The position numbers were made by a program, and so were the translations under genes. A stretch of DNA of 64,000 nucleotides, from positions 1 through 64,000 of the forward strand of contig CALMSO010000046.1 in the NCBI GenBank assembly GCA_937872385.1, given 5' to 3'. The stretch is from an uncultured Saprospiraceae bacterium. Its GTDB lineage: Bacteria; Bacteroidota; Bacteroidia; Chitinophagales; Saprospiraceae. Positions 34,093-43,513 of the stretch are shown one piece after another (the stretch's first letter is position 1; the number at the start of each line of letters is the position of its first letter). The notes under the pieces were generated by a model. The model was not told the DNA's origin. It searched no databases and saw only the letters and a program-made list of their open reading frames with translations.

Positions 34093-34294
34093 TACAATTG
34101 GGTTTTGATGATTATAATGTTTTTGATTTTAAAGTGTAAAAAAATGGTACTGAGTATTTTAATCATGGTTATTTTGAAAAAGCTATTTAAAGTATTCTAT
34201 AATTAAAACCTGCCTTGAATGGAAGTTGTTCGCTTTTTGCATTGCAAATGGGTATAACCAACTGCCCGGTGCTATCAATCTCGGTCATAGCAGA

Positions 34295-35101
34295 TTATGC
34301 TAAGTTTGCGAAAAACTTCTGCAATAACTGATTGACTACCAACGGCGCTTCTACGGTGGCGATGTGCCCGGCTTTCGGAATGATTTCTAAGCGCGCGTGT
34401 GGCAATAGCGTCTGTATTTTTTTTGATTTGGCGGGTACGGTAGCTACGTCTTGTTCACCAACGATAATCAATGTGGGCATGGTCACCTTGCGCAAGGCCT
34501 CGGCATCTACGGCAGCGCGGGTAAGCACACCCCGCACGGCACGCGTGACACCAATGCGGTGATTGGTGATGATTTCCTTGCGCCAGTAATGGCGCAGGTT
34601 TTTCCGGGCGGGGTCTTGCAGAAAATCTTGACCAAATAGAATCGGCATCACTTGATTGGCTACCAATCCCAGCCCAAAGTATCGGGCAATGAACAACAGG
34701 AGCTTATATTTCGGTAGATTTTCCGGTGGCTCGGGGTCGGCAGAGGTATCCAGGAGGGTCAGTGATTTGAGCAATTGTGGGTAGCGAATGGCCAAGCGTT
34801 GCCCTACAAAACCACCCATAGATAAGCCCACAAAATGGCAAGGAGCTACGCCGAGGGTTTGTATCAGTTGCGCGGCATCTTCGGTGAGGGTGTCCATGTC
34901 GTAGCCATCGGCGGTCACGTCACTTTGGCCCTGCCCCCGAAAATCGAAGGCAATACAGCGATATTTTGTGCGCAGCGCGGCAATCTGGTCGGCGAAATGT
35001 TTGTGGCTCAGTAGCAGGCTATGGGCAAAGACGATGGTTTCGGCACCTTGCTCGGTATCTTCGTAATAAAGACGAGCGCCATTGATGTGAATGTGCGGCA
35101 T
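34295..35101 (-). CDS. alpha/beta-hydrolase (enol-lactonase/esterase-like)
   Basis: A 268-residue single-domain alpha/beta-hydrolase without signal peptide. The nucleophile elbow is GLSMGGFVGQ; the oxyanion region is VFAHSLLLSHKHF and the FRGQGQSD strand follows. The acid is in TLIIVGEQDVATVP and the histidine in KAGHIATVEAP. The layout is closest to 3-oxoadipate enol-lactonase-like and other small-molecule esterases, but the substrate cannot be told. It stands alone, divergent from the O-antigen ligase-like gene. Confidence 0.85.
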   Translation of the reverse strand: MPHIHINGARLYYEDTEQGAETIVFAHSLLLSHKHFADQIAALRTKYRCIAFDFRGQGQSDVTADGYDMDTLTEDAAQLIQTLGVAPCHFVGLSMGGFVGQRLAIRYPQLLKSLTLLDTSADPEPPENLPKYKLLLFIARYFGLGLVANQVMPILFGQDFLQDPARKNLRHYWRKEIITNHRIGVTRAVRGVLTRAAVDAEALRKVTMPTLIIVGEQDVATVPAKSKKIQTLLPHARLEIIPKAGHIATVEAPLVVNQLLQKFFANLA

Positions 35102-35287
35102 TAGGAATCTGGTTTTGAAAAAATCGTTACTTAATTTTTGTTTGTGTTTAAAATATTGAAAAGCAGCAAGTTGAAAATATTTTATACTAAAACGGGGGCA
35201 CCGCGGCTCGATTTAAAAGTACACATTTTTCAGTGGGCTGACAAATACGCGACGTATTTTTTCATTTTCGGCACTGCTATTTTTTGT

Positions 35288-35295
35288 TACTTTTG
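35288..35295 (+). promoter_or_regulatory. Bacteroidota -7 box immediately before the O-antigen ligase-like gene
   Basis: TACTTTTG matches TANNTTTG and ends 6 bases before the ATG at 35301. Transcription from it would begin at or within a base or two of the ATG, giving a leaderless message. The -33 position reads TTTC rather than TTTG. Confidence 0.4.
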
Positions 35296-35300
35296 CCCTC

Positions 35301-36761
35301 ATGTGGAATACTGTTGCTGCTATATCAAAAACCGACTATCGCCTGTTCTACGGCTTTGGTGCTGTGGTGCTGTTGAGCATTATAACAGCGGTAGCTACCG
35401 GTTTTTATTATATTGCTGGGCTGCCGGCACTGCTGCTGCTGGTTTGGTTTACCATGCTCGATTTTCGGAAACCCTTTTTTCTGCTACTGGCTTGTCTGCC
35501 GCTTTCTACGGAAATTTATTTGCCCAATGGCTTTGGCACCGATCTGCCCTCCGAGCCATTGATGGTGGGGCTGGCTGGCGCGTATGTTTTGTATGCGTTC
35601 CGGCACCCCCGGTTTTTGGACGGACGCTTTTTTAGGCATCCCATCACTTTGTTGTTGCTGCTGCACGTCGGCTGGATACTGGTCACTACCCTTACCTCCA
35701 GTTTGGTTTTCGTATCGTTCAAGTTTTTATTAGCAAAAATCTGGTACGTGCTCCCGTTTTATTTTTTGGCGGGGCTGCTGCTACGGCGCCCGTCGGATGT
35801 GCGGCAGTATTTTTGGTGGGTATTTATTCCACTGCTGGGCACCATTTTCTATGCGCTGGCGAAGCACTCCGCGTATGGCTTTTCCTTTGAATTTGTACAC
35901 AAAGCTTTTCATCCGTTTTATCGCAATCATGTGAACTATGCGGCCATTATTGCCCTGTTTGTACCTTTTATCTGGTTTGTAAGGCAGTGGTATCCGCGGT
36001 ATAGCTTGCGCTGGCTGCTGCTGGCGGGGGCGCTGCTGCTGATGTTGGTCGCTATTCAGTTATCTTACACGCGGGCGGCGTATGTCGCTATTTTCATCGC
36101 TATGGGCAGTTACTTCATCATTCGATGGCGGCTGATGCGCGCAGCCGTGGCGGGTGCTTTGGTGGGTGCTATAGCTTTAGTGGCTTTGCTGGCGGTCAAT
36201 AATCGTTATTTGGACTATGCCCCGAACTATGATCGTACTATTACCCATACCGATTTTAATAATTTGATAGAAGCGACTTATCAACTGGAAGATATTTCCA
36301 CCATGGAGCGCGTTTATCGCTGGATTGCTGGTTTTTATATGAGTAAAGACAAGCCCGTAGTCGGCTTCGGGCCAGGCAATTTTTACAATTTTTACTGGCC
36401 TTACACCGTCACCAGTTTTCAAACCTATGTGAGCGATAATCCTGAAAAATCGGGCATCCACAGTTATTATCTGATGACCTTAGTCGAGCAGGGCTACACC
36501 GGATTGTTCCTTTTTTTGCTAATGCTATCTTACGTACTCATTCGCGGCGAGCGCATTTACTATGAGACACAAGGGCGGCAGCAGAAACAGGTCGTAATGA
36601 TTGCACTGCTAATGATTATTGTAATTTCCGGGTTGCAGATTATTAATGATTTGCTGGAAGTGGACAAAGTGGGGCCTTTCTTTTTTATGGCAATGGCGAT
36701 CTTAGTCAATGCAGACTTACAAAACCGTGCCTTTTCTGATGAAAATCAAGTAGTTGATTGA
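35301..36761 (+). CDS. O-antigen ligase / polymerase-like membrane protein (Wzy/WaaL family)
   Basis: A 486-residue integral membrane protein with about eleven hydrophobic segments and a large periplasmic loop near residues 305-385 (THTDFNNLIEATYQLEDIST, WIAGFYMSKDKPVVGFGPGN, IHSYYLMTLVEQGYTG). That loop, with RVYRW and the later G-x-G-x-N and H-S-x-Y-L motifs, is typical of the Wzy_C/O-antigen ligase fold. Such proteins join or polymerise lipid-linked glycans outside the inner membrane. No glycosyltransferase cluster surrounds it, so its target (LPS, exopolysaccharide or protein O-glycan) is open. Confidence 0.85.
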   Translation: MWNTVAAISKTDYRLFYGFGAVVLLSIITAVATGFYYIAGLPALLLLVWFTMLDFRKPFFLLLACLPLSTEIYLPNGFGTDLPSEPLMVGLAGAYVLYAFRHPRFLDGRFFRHPITLLLLLHVGWILVTTLTSSLVFVSFKFLLAKIWYVLPFYFLAGLLLRRPSDVRQYFWWVFIPLLGTIFYALAKHSAYGFSFEFVHKAFHPFYRNHVNYAAIIALFVPFIWFVRQWYPRYSLRWLLLAGALLLMLVAIQLSYTRAAYVAIFIAMGSYFIIRWRLMRAAVAGALVGAIALVALLAVNNRYLDYAPNYDRTITHTDFNNLIEATYQLEDISTMERVYRWIAGFYMSKDKPVVGFGPGNFYNFYWPYTVTSFQTYVSDNPEKSGIHSYYLMTLVEQGYTGLFLFLLMLSYVLIRGERIYYETQGRQQKQVVMIALLMIIVISGLQIINDLLEVDKVGPFFFMAMAILVNADLQNRAFSDENQVVD

Positions 36762-36823
36762 CGGAAGTCACCGATTGGCAGGTAGGGTGGCTGTATTTTT
36801 GTAATAACTAAAAACCCGAAGCC

Positions 36824-37600
36824 ATGAGATATTTCTTCTTTATTACAGCGCTACTTTTTATTTTTAGCAATATGCAGGCCCAACAACTGCCCCAGCAAGC
36901 ATACGACCTCTATCCTACCCTCCGCGATATGTACGGCTTTGCCGCAGCCGTCTATGAAGATAAAGTGGTCGTTTTTGGTGGGATGATTAAGAGTGATGTG
37001 CCGGAAATCACCGTGAAAGACTTCCCCAATCTGGAAATTCTACTCATTGATATTGGAAAGAAACGCGCTTCGGCTCTAAGCAGCGCCAACCTGCCCGGCC
37101 CGCTTGGCGAGCAAATGGCGGCTACTGGCTTGGCTTATTACCAGCAAGGGCACATGCTCTACGTAGTAGGCGGCTATGGCTACAGCGATACCGAGCAACG
37201 GTTTATTACTTTTCCGTATTTGACGGCGATTGACCTCGAGGCTTCGGTGCCGGCGCTCTTGGCCGGGCAAAATCCGGTGGCGCATTTCTATCAGCTTTGC
37301 GAAGAGCGGTTGGCACTGTTCAACAGTGTGTTGCAATTCAACGGGCAGGAGTTTTTCCTCATCAATGGCAAATATGCTTGGCAGTTGCGTCCTTTTGAAG
37401 ACGATGCCCGCTACTACGAAGAAGATCGCACCGGCGAGGCGCATAGTTTTCGGCTCCAAGGCTCCGGCCGGCACTTGCGTATCGAGGATTTTAAAAGCTG
37501 GTACGATGTGAACGAGTTGCGCGCTTACTACGGGCCACTACTACCAATGGAAATCGAACGAGAGATCAACCGGGCCAACCACAAGCGCACCAATCAGTAA
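36824..37600 (+). CDS. secreted protein of unknown function with Kelch-like motifs
   Basis: A 258-residue protein with a signal peptide (RYFFFITALLFIFSNMQA). Two segments read like Kelch blades, each with a hydrophobic strand ending in Gly-Gly: AAVYEDKVVVFGGM and LAYYQQGHMLYVVGGYGYSD followed by FPYLTAIDLEA. Only two or three blades can be seen, too few for a closed propeller alone, and the C-terminal 60 residues are charged and less regular (ENDING pattern EREINRANHKRTNQ). It follows the O-antigen ligase-like gene by 62 bases and may be co-transcribed. It is not a recognised family. Confidence 0.65.
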   Translation: MRYFFFITALLFIFSNMQAQQLPQQAYDLYPTLRDMYGFAAAVYEDKVVVFGGMIKSDVPEITVKDFPNLEILLIDIGKKRASALSSANLPGPLGEQMAATGLAYYQQGHMLYVVGGYGYSDTEQRFITFPYLTAIDLEASVPALLAGQNPVAHFYQLCEERLALFNSVLQFNGQEFFLINGKYAWQLRPFEDDARYYEEDRTGEAHSFRLQGSGRHLRIEDFKSWYDVNELRAYYGPLLPMEIEREINRANHKRTNQ

Positions 37601-37757
37601 AAAAAGATGATAAAAATCATATGGCAGCATTGACAAGCGTCACCGACTTTTTCGGTACAGGCAGCTACCTTTGCTAACGATTACCTGGTATTATTTACCA
37701 TAATATCATGGTCAATTGGGTGTTCAATCATTTTAGTCGGTCGCAATGCCGACAGTT

Positions 37758-37796
37758 CTGTCGTTTCGATTACATTCGGGACGACAGCTTTTTTTT
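37758..37796 (+). terminator. intrinsic terminator between convergent genes
   Basis: CTGTCGT-tt-CGA pairs with TCG-gg-ACGACAG around a 6-base loop, followed by C and eight Ts. It lies between the Kelch-like gene and convergent tdk. It is 158 bases past the former's stop, so a further short transcript could end here. Confidence 0.8.
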
Positions 37797-37805
37797 ACAA
37801 AAAGC

Positions 37806-38405
37806 TCAACCTGGATTTTTCAAACGCAAATCAAGGATATTGCCCATTTGGTAGCAGGTACGGCATCGCGGCTCGTAGCGGTCTTTTTCGCCCAGCAGTA
37901 CGGTGTCGTCATGTGGGGTCAGCCTGTAAGAATGCGTAGCCAGATTGCCACAATGCGGGCAGATCGCGTGCACCTTAGTGATGTATTCGGCTACCGCCAA
38001 AAGCTGGGGAATGGGCCCAAAAGGCCGCCCTCGAAAGTCCATATCCAACCCGGCAATAATCACACGCGCACCGCGCAGGGCGAGTTGTTGGGCGTTTTCC
38101 GTCAGTTCGGCATCAAAAAACTGGGCCTCGTCAATGCCCACTACATCCACCCCTTCGGCTAAGCGCAGCAGGCGCGAGGAGTGCTCAATGGGCACCGAAA
38201 GTATCGAGTTGGCATCGTGCGACACTACGTGTGCGTCATCGTATCGGGTGTCTATTTTAGGTTTGAAAATCTCCACTTTCTGATTGGCAATCTTGGCCCG
38301 CTTGAGCCGCCGAATCAGTTCTTCGGTTTTGCCAGAAAACATGGAGCCGCAGATAACTTCTATCCAGCCGCTGCGCTGCCCCTTGAAATGTGGTTCGAGA
38401 AACAT
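37806..38405 (-). CDS. tdk: thymidine kinase
   Basis: Salvages thymidine to dTMP. The 199-residue type II TK1-like enzyme has the P-loop [36 protein letters not shown] with the catalytic/Mg acid, [14 protein letters not shown], and a C-terminal zinc ribbon (CPHCG and CRTC). The lasso region, [19 protein letters not shown], is present. The ATG at 38405 ([10 protein letters not shown]) fits the family; the longer ORF would overlap the upstream gene. It is downstream of, and probably co-transcribed with, the aspartoacylase-type gene (46-base gap). Confidence 0.95.
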   Translation of the reverse strand: MFLEPHFKGQRSGWIEVICGSMFSGKTEELIRRLKRAKIANQKVEIFKPKIDTRYDDAHVVSHDANSILSVPIEHSSRLLRLAEGVDVVGIDEAQFFDAELTENAQQLALRGARVIIAGLDMDFRGRPFGPIPQLLAVAEYITKVHAICPHCGNLATHSYRLTPHDDTVLLGEKDRYEPRCRTCYQMGNILDLRLKNPG

Positions 38406-38451
38406 TACTGTAATTTTCGTTTTGCAAAATCCGGAAGCAACAGGTTTTTGA

Positions 38452-39447
38452 TTATACAATACAGGGTATCTGCTGCGGTGCCAGCCCCAGATGCAGAATG
38501 CGGCTGCCGGTCTGATTGACTGGATTAACGCTTTTGCCAATGACGATGCCATCTTCTGGAGCAAAGTATTGTCGGATTGATTTTCCAAAAATCGTTCGCA
38601 CTTCTGCTATCAAACTACCTTTCTTTACGCGTTCTTGCACTTGCGGATACACCTCTAATATCCCGCCCTCGTCGGTATAAATCCAATAGGAACGTTCGCA
38701 CAAGATAGTATATTCTGAGCGACAAACCAGACTGCCTTCCAGCATTTTGAAATCGTACAATACATTGCGAATGCCTACCAAGGCGTCTTCAATCACATCA
38801 AATTGAAAAACATGTGGGTCCTTCAGCTCTAAAGTAATGGAGCGAATGCCGAGGGCACTGGCCGTGCCTCTGAAAGTGCCGTCGCCGGGCGGATTTTGCA
38901 AAATGATGTCGGGATTTTGCAGGCGCGCCATGCGCGAGGTAATCGGAATACTCATATTGGCGCGGATGTACCAAGAGTTGACGCGGCCGAAACTGGCCGT
39001 ATGCAAGTCAATCAAGTACGTAAAATTTCGAAGAATACGCTCTACGATTCGGTTGATGTACAATTCGCTAATATTGCCCGTGGCTTTGCCCGGCGAAATG
39101 CGATTCAGGTCGGTGCCGTCGTTGAACTTGCGTTGCTCTAAAAGCAGCCCCGGTACATTGAGCACCAGCACGCCTACGATAGTCCCATGCAATTGCGTTA
39201 CGTCTATTTCCTGAAAAAGCCGCTGAATGACCGGAATGCCATTCAGTTCATTGCCGTGAATGGCAGCCGTAATGCCGAGCACCGGCCCCTCGTATCGGCC
39301 ACGAGCCACCAATATCGGGATGCGCACCGGCTCGCCAATGCCATTATTAATAATATGCAGCCATTGCTCACTGATGGTGCCCGGCGGAAGCTGCTGAAGA
39401 TCAAGTTCTTGGATAAAATCCGGCGTGGTTTCCTGCAAAAAATTCAT
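38452..39447 (-). CDS. succinylglutamate desuccinylase/aspartoacylase family protein
   Basis: A 331-residue zinc carboxypeptidase-like deacylase (M14 clan). Zinc ligands are visible in [17 protein letters not shown] (H and E) and in [12 protein letters not shown] (H); [11 protein letters not shown] precedes them. The C-terminal part is a beta domain ([40 protein letters not shown]) of the type found in the AstE/AspA superfamily. The family removes acyl groups from amino acids or peptides, but members of this subgroup in Bacteroidota lack defined substrates. The ATG at 39447 ([10 protein letters not shown]) is preferred over a longer ORF. tdk follows. Confidence 0.88.
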   Translation of the reverse strand: MNFLQETTPDFIQELDLQQLPPGTISEQWLHIINNGIGEPVRIPILVARGRYEGPVLGITAAIHGNELNGIPVIQRLFQEIDVTQLHGTIVGVLVLNVPGLLLEQRKFNDGTDLNRISPGKATGNISELYINRIVERILRNFTYLIDLHTASFGRVNSWYIRANMSIPITSRMARLQNPDIILQNPPGDGTFRGTASALGIRSITLELKDPHVFQFDVIEDALVGIRNVLYDFKMLEGSLVCRSEYTILCERSYWIYTDEGGILEVYPQVQERVKKGSLIAEVRTIFGKSIRQYFAPEDGIVIGKSVNPVNQTGSRILHLGLAPQQIPCIV

Positions 39448-39523
39448 AGATGTGTTACTTTTATGGCAATTTAGCAAACAAATAGCATAGCTGGTTGTCT
39501 TGCTTGCGGCATTTTTGCACAAT

Positions 39524-39561
39524 GCCCAAAAAAGACAGCCCGATCGCGGACGACCGGGCTG
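39524..39561 (-). terminator. minus-strand intrinsic terminator with no annotated gene before it
   Basis: Stem CAGCCCG/CGGGCTG (39536-39542 with 39555-39561) around a 12-base loop, followed on the minus strand by TCTTTTTTGGG. It faces the aspartoacylase-type gene's promoter and so ends something transcribed from the right. The nearest gene on that strand stops 540 bases away, at 40104, pointing to a short RNA or peptide between (see 39590-39637). Confidence 0.75.
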
Positions 39562-39589
39562 CTACTTTACACTCACTAGTTTATGAAAC

Positions 39590-39637
39590 TTAAGCCGACG
39601 TTCCTGTTACAGAACCTCTACTATTTGAAACAAACAT
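39590..39637 (-). CDS. possible 15-codon peptide or small RNA unit
   Basis: The minus strand encodes MFVSNSRGSVTGTSA followed by TAA. Its ATG lies 5 bases after TAAATTTG, a match to the TANNTTTG -7 box, so a leaderless start is possible, and the terminator at 39561-39524 follows 28 bases after the stop. The unit might equally be a small RNA of about 110 bases. There is no -33 box, and no homologue is recognised. The 650-base gap it occupies also holds repeat copy 3. Confidence 0.3.
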   Translation of the reverse strand: MFVSNSRGSVTGTSA

Positions 39638-39876
39638 TAGACCAAATTTATTGCAGATTTTACGCCTATCGTCTGTTAATTATTTGCTAAAACGGAGCCT
39701 TGCCCGTTCAGAATTTCAAAATTGCTTTACTCTGAATACGCAGTTTTCACTAAAAGTTACACTAAAAGACCCCTTTTTTTTGCAAAAAGTTGGTCAGCGC
39801 GCCGAAAATGTCGTTTGGATGGCAAAACTTGCCGCTCGTTGGTATTCAAAAAATACACGCCATTTTTATTGAAAAC

Positions 39877-40085
39877 CGTATTATACCGATTTCAATTGAA
39901 CGTGACGTGTTTTTTGTGTTTAAAATTCTGATTTTCAACACTTTAAAAATTGCAAATCGGACTTCGTAAATTGTATAATACCAATGTGACAATGGTCTGC
40001 TATCCGTGAACGTTGACCTGCATGGATAGCCAAACAATGGCAAAACCGTGAATACGTCACAACTCATTGAAATTGGTATTAATAT
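39877..40085. repeat. foldback element containing copy 3 of the 95-bp repeat
   Basis: Copy 3 of the 95-bp repeat spans 39890-39978 (core palindrome TTCAATTGAA, later TTTTCAACACTTTA and AAATCGGACTTCGTAAAT). It sits inside a larger inverted repeat: TATTATACCgATTTCAATTG plus GTGACG at the left (39880-39907) matches the complement of CGTCACaactCATTGAAATT with GGTATTAATA at the right (40055-40083). A third AATACCAATGTGAC lies at 39976-39990. The structure resembles a miniature inverted-repeat element. Confidence 0.6.
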
Positions 40086-40103
40086 CCAGTATCCCAAAGG
40101 ATA

Positions 40104-40922
40104 TTACTTTCCCAGGCTGTAAACCAGAACACCGTTGGTTTTTTGCACAAATAGGCGGCTACGTTGCATTTGTACCCGATCCTCCGCTTGGGTGCCCTGG
40201 GGCAGAGCTAGCGTTGTGAACCGGAAGGATTGCAAATCGTACACCACCAATTGATTGTCTTCACGGAAAAAGAGGCGATTGTCCACCACTTGGAATCGGT
40301 TAATGCCTTTAATATCAATGGTTTTGATGTATTGCCCAAAATTGCTGAACACCAGCACGCCCTGTGCCGGGTCGGCGAGATATACCCAATTGTCGCGGGC
40401 GACGAGCTGCGCAGGGTGGGGTGCTTCGGGCAGGAGCAGGCTCAAGTTTTGGCTTTCGAGTAGAATGACGCCGGTTTTGTCCACTTTTTTCAGGCGAAAA
40501 CGGGCGGCGTCGTATAGCCAGATGTGCCCGTCATTGCTCATGCCAGTGGTGGTCACTTGGTTGGTATTCAAATCCAGTAAATCCAGCTCAGCGGTTCGGT
40601 TGAGGGTTCTGTCTAAGGTTATTAATCTCTGATAATCAGCATAATACAACAAAACATGAAACGGGTCGGTGACGTCAATGGCGGTCAATTCGCCCAAGAT
40701 ATTGTTGCTAAAACGGTACTGCTCGGAGCCGTCGGGCCGATATTTGATGATCTCATTGGCCGATGTCACCACATAGAGCTGCTGCAATTTGTCGGTAGCC
40801 ATGAGCTTTACCGGTAGCCGGTGCTCGTACGAGAGGGTCCACGTCACTTCCTGCCCGAAGCCTGCGGCTGCGAGCAAGTTCGCCCAACAAAAAACAACCG
40901 CGCTGATTTTGCTTTTGATCAT
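40104..40922 (-). CDS. secreted beta-propeller-like protein
   Basis: A 272-residue protein with a signal peptide (SKISAVVFCWANLLAAAGFG). Repeated blade-like segments of about 40 residues follow: LQQLYVVTSANEIIKYRPDG, VLLYYADYQRLITLDRTL, GHIWLYDAARFRLKKVDKTG, NWVYLADPAQGVLVFSNFGQ, NRLFFREDNQLVVYDLQ and RSRLFVQKTNGVLVYSL. Six such blades fit a six-bladed propeller of the NHL/SMP-30-like kind. It probably lies in the periplasm or at the outer membrane. The protein is of a type widespread in Bacteroidota, but its role is not known. It is divergent from the MMPL exporter; the 290-base gap between them shows nothing clear. Confidence 0.72.
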   Translation of the reverse strand: MIKSKISAVVFCWANLLAAAGFGQEVTWTLSYEHRLPVKLMATDKLQQLYVVTSANEIIKYRPDGSEQYRFSNNILGELTAIDVTDPFHVLLYYADYQRLITLDRTLNRTAELDLLDLNTNQVTTTGMSNDGHIWLYDAARFRLKKVDKTGVILLESQNLSLLLPEAPHPAQLVARDNWVYLADPAQGVLVFSNFGQYIKTIDIKGINRFQVVDNRLFFREDNQLVVYDLQSFRFTTLALPQGTQAEDRVQMQRSRLFVQKTNGVLVYSLGK

Positions 40923-41212
40923 CTATACTTTTTTGCAGCTATTACAATATCAGATTGAAAATCAGTGTTTTATGCGAATATCGGATTCAATTGATTAAAG
41001 CATCCGGCAGATGTAAAAAAATGCTTATACTTTTGCTATCGGGAAAAGAAGCTTTTTTCTTTGGAGGCTGCGGCGCTCGTTGTTGCTTTCGCCTTGTTCT
41101 GTGTCCAAAACGTCTGGCTACGCTATATTCATATCTGGCCCATGATAAAATCCGTTGGCACTGAACATAATCCGCCCGAAACGGTTTTCCGTATGTTTCT
41201 CAAAACAGCAAT

Positions 41213-43513
41213 ATGAAAATTCGCATAGCCGTCATTGTCATTTTTACGATTTTAGCTGCCGTGAGCGGTTTCTATTTGACAAAGTTGAAGTTTTCCTTCG
41301 ATTTTGAACAGTTTTTTCCGCAAGGAGATGAAGATTTGGCCTACTTTCGAGAATTTGTGCAGCAATTTGAAACCGACGATAACTTCATGCTCGTGGCCGT
41401 GCGTCGCCAGGAAGGCATTTTTCAGCAGGAGTTTTTAGAAAAATTTCATGATTATACCCTGAAAACCCGCGACCTGCCGCATGTGGTGCAAAGTATGTCG
41501 CTCACCAAGTTCGGTTATCCAGTGCGCACCCCATTCGCCATTACTACGGTTCCCGCTATTCATATCAACAATCCAGAGCGTTATCAATCTGACAGTCTGC
41601 GCATTATGCAAGACGAAAGATTTAAATACAACCTCATTTCCGAAGATGGCAAAAGCCTCGTCGTATTTCTAAAAATGGAGGAAGGCGTGGACTTAGAGCA
41701 GTCCAAGGGGTTCATGCGCGCCTTGAATGCACTGACTGCACAGTATGATTTCGAAGAATTTCACTACTTAGGGCGTCCTTATTTTCAAAAGGAATTAGTG
41801 GAAATGCAAATTCGGGAGGTGGTCAAATCCGCGATTATCTCTGGTCTGTTGGTGTCGCTCATTTTGTTTCTCATTTTCCGGCGCTTTTGGGGCGTTTTCA
41901 TCTCCTTGCTGTCCATCGGGCTGGGCATGCTGTTTTTCCTGGGCTTCATGGGAGCCTTTGGGCGCGAGCTAAGTGCTATGGCGGCGTTGTATCCTGTGCT
42001 AATGATTATCGTTGGCACTTCCGATGTAATCCATATTTTGTCGAAATACATAGACGAGCTGCGGCGCGGGCAGCCCAAAGGCGAAGCCATTGCTATCACC
42101 ATCCGCGAGATTGGTTTGGCTACGCTACTTACCTCTATTACCACGGCTATTGGTTTTACATCGCTGATGGCCAATCGAGTGGGTCCTATCAAAGATTTCG
42201 GCATCAATGCTGCCATCGGGGTGATGGTTGCTTTTATAACGGTCATTTTCTTTACAACGGCGGTGGTGTCCATGTTTAGCGCCGACCAGATTTCCAAAAT
42301 TGGTAAGCGGCACGCCAACTGGGACACGTTCATGCTCTGGTTGCATCGCTTTACCCGCTTGCAGCCTAATCGCATTGCGCTGGGTGCGCTGGCCGTAGTG
42401 GGGCTTTGTGCTTGGGGCATTTCTATGATTAATACCAACTACGAGATCATTGACAATATGCCGCGCGGCGAGAAGATCAGCGAGGATTTTCGTTTTTTTG
42501 AACAGCAGATTTCAGGTTTTCGCCCCTTAGAGTTTGCCGGCTACGTGCAGGAGGGCTATACTGCCAATGATTTCACGGTGGTGCAGGAAATAGATAAAAT
42601 GGAGCAGCATTTGAAAAAATATGCTGATATTCAGGCAGTTGGATCAGTAGCTATGGTCTATAAAAGCATTCACCAAATGTACCGAGGAGGCAACCCCGAT
42701 GCCTGGCACCTACCGGAGACCGAGGAGCAGTTTGAACAGTACCGCCGCATAGCCGACAAGGTGCCGCAGGCTGGTATGAATGTGCTGGTGAGCAAAGACG
42801 AAACGATGGCCCGCGTCACTTCCCGCATCCGCGATATTGGCGCAGATAGCATCAAGAGCATGAGCCAACAAATAGACCGCTGGATAGCCGCGAATATCAA
42901 CCCTGAGATCATTCAGTTTAAAATGACTGGCACGGGGCTGCTAATTGACAAAAACGCGGAGTACATCCGTACCAACCTGCTGGTGGGCTTGGGCATTGCT
43001 ACGCTGATTATTGCTGGGCTGATGACGCTGCTCTTCCAAGACTTGCGCATGATGCTGGTAGCGCTCATTCCCAATGTCTTTCCGCTCATCATTGGCGGTG
43101 CGTTTCTGGGTTTTACGGGAGTAGAATTGGAGGCAGGCGTTTCCATTGTTTTCAGTGTTATTTTTGGCATTGCCGTGGACGATACGATTCACTTTCTCAG
43201 CAAATTCAAGCTCGCACGCCTAAAAGGCAAAAACGTGGAAGATGCCCTGCAAATCACCTTCATTGAGGCTGGCAAACCAATTGTGCTCACCTCGGTGGTA
43301 TTGTTTTTCGGCTTTTTAGTAATGTTGTTTTCGGTGCATCCGCCCAGCCAAACGGTGGGCTGGCTCATCAGCCTGACCCTACTCACGGCCGTGGCCTGCG
43401 ACCTGCTACTTATTCCGGTGCTGATACGTTGGCTGATCAAAGACAAACCGACCAATAAGCAAGTGGAAACAGCAATGCAGCCGATCAGCCCGGCCGAAAG
43501 TGTATTACCATAA
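41213..43513 (+). CDS. RND/MMPL-family exporter (sterol-sensing-type, lipid or hydrophobe transporter)
   Basis: A 766-residue inner-membrane protein with duplicated RND halves. Helix 1 (residues 5-23) is followed by a periplasmic domain to about 205 and a first helix bundle with ILFLIFRRFWGVFISLLSIG and VGTSDVIHILSKYIDELRRG. A second periplasmic domain (about 420-590) and a second bundle (LLVGLGIATLIIAGLMTLLF, GIAVDDTIHFLSKFKLARLK) come next. The paired D-x-I-H-x-L-S-K motifs mark the family of hydrophobe exporters (MMPL/HpnN-like, Patched-like). There is no membrane-fusion protein beside it, which is normal for this group. A TATGTTTC box lies about 14 bases before the ATG. The 3' end overlaps convergent tsaB by 9 bases. 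Confidence 0.9.
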   Translation: MKIRIAVIVIFTILAAVSGFYLTKLKFSFDFEQFFPQGDEDLAYFREFVQQFETDDNFMLVAVRRQEGIFQQEFLEKFHDYTLKTRDLPHVVQSMSLTKFGYPVRTPFAITTVPAIHINNPERYQSDSLRIMQDERFKYNLISEDGKSLVVFLKMEEGVDLEQSKGFMRALNALTAQYDFEEFHYLGRPYFQKELVEMQIREVVKSAIISGLLVSLILFLIFRRFWGVFISLLSIGLGMLFFLGFMGAFGRELSAMAALYPVLMIIVGTSDVIHILSKYIDELRRGQPKGEAIAITIREIGLATLLTSITTAIGFTSLMANRVGPIKDFGINAAIGVMVAFITVIFFTTAVVSMFSADQISKIGKRHANWDTFMLWLHRFTRLQPNRIALGALAVVGLCAWGISMINTNYEIIDNMPRGEKISEDFRFFEQQISGFRPLEFAGYVQEGYTANDFTVVQEIDKMEQHLKKYADIQAVGSVAMVYKSIHQMYRGGNPDAWHLPETEEQFEQYRRIADKVPQAGMNVLVSKDETMARVTSRIRDIGADSIKSMSQQIDRWIAANINPEIIQFKMTGTGLLIDKNAEYIRTNLLVGLGIATLIIAGLMTLLFQDLRMMLVALIPNVFPLIIGGAFLGFTGVELEAGVSIVFSVIFGIAVDDTIHFLSKFKLARLKGKNVEDALQITFIEAGKPIVLTSVVLFFGFLVMLFSVHPPSQTVGWLISLTLLTAVACDLLLIPVLIRWLIKDKPTNKQVETAMQPISPAESVLP

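Noticed and set aside
39651..39872. Plus-strand frame of 73 codons in the 39.5-40.1 kb gap
   Set aside because: AT-rich, random-looking composition, no start-region signal, and it runs toward the foldback repeat.
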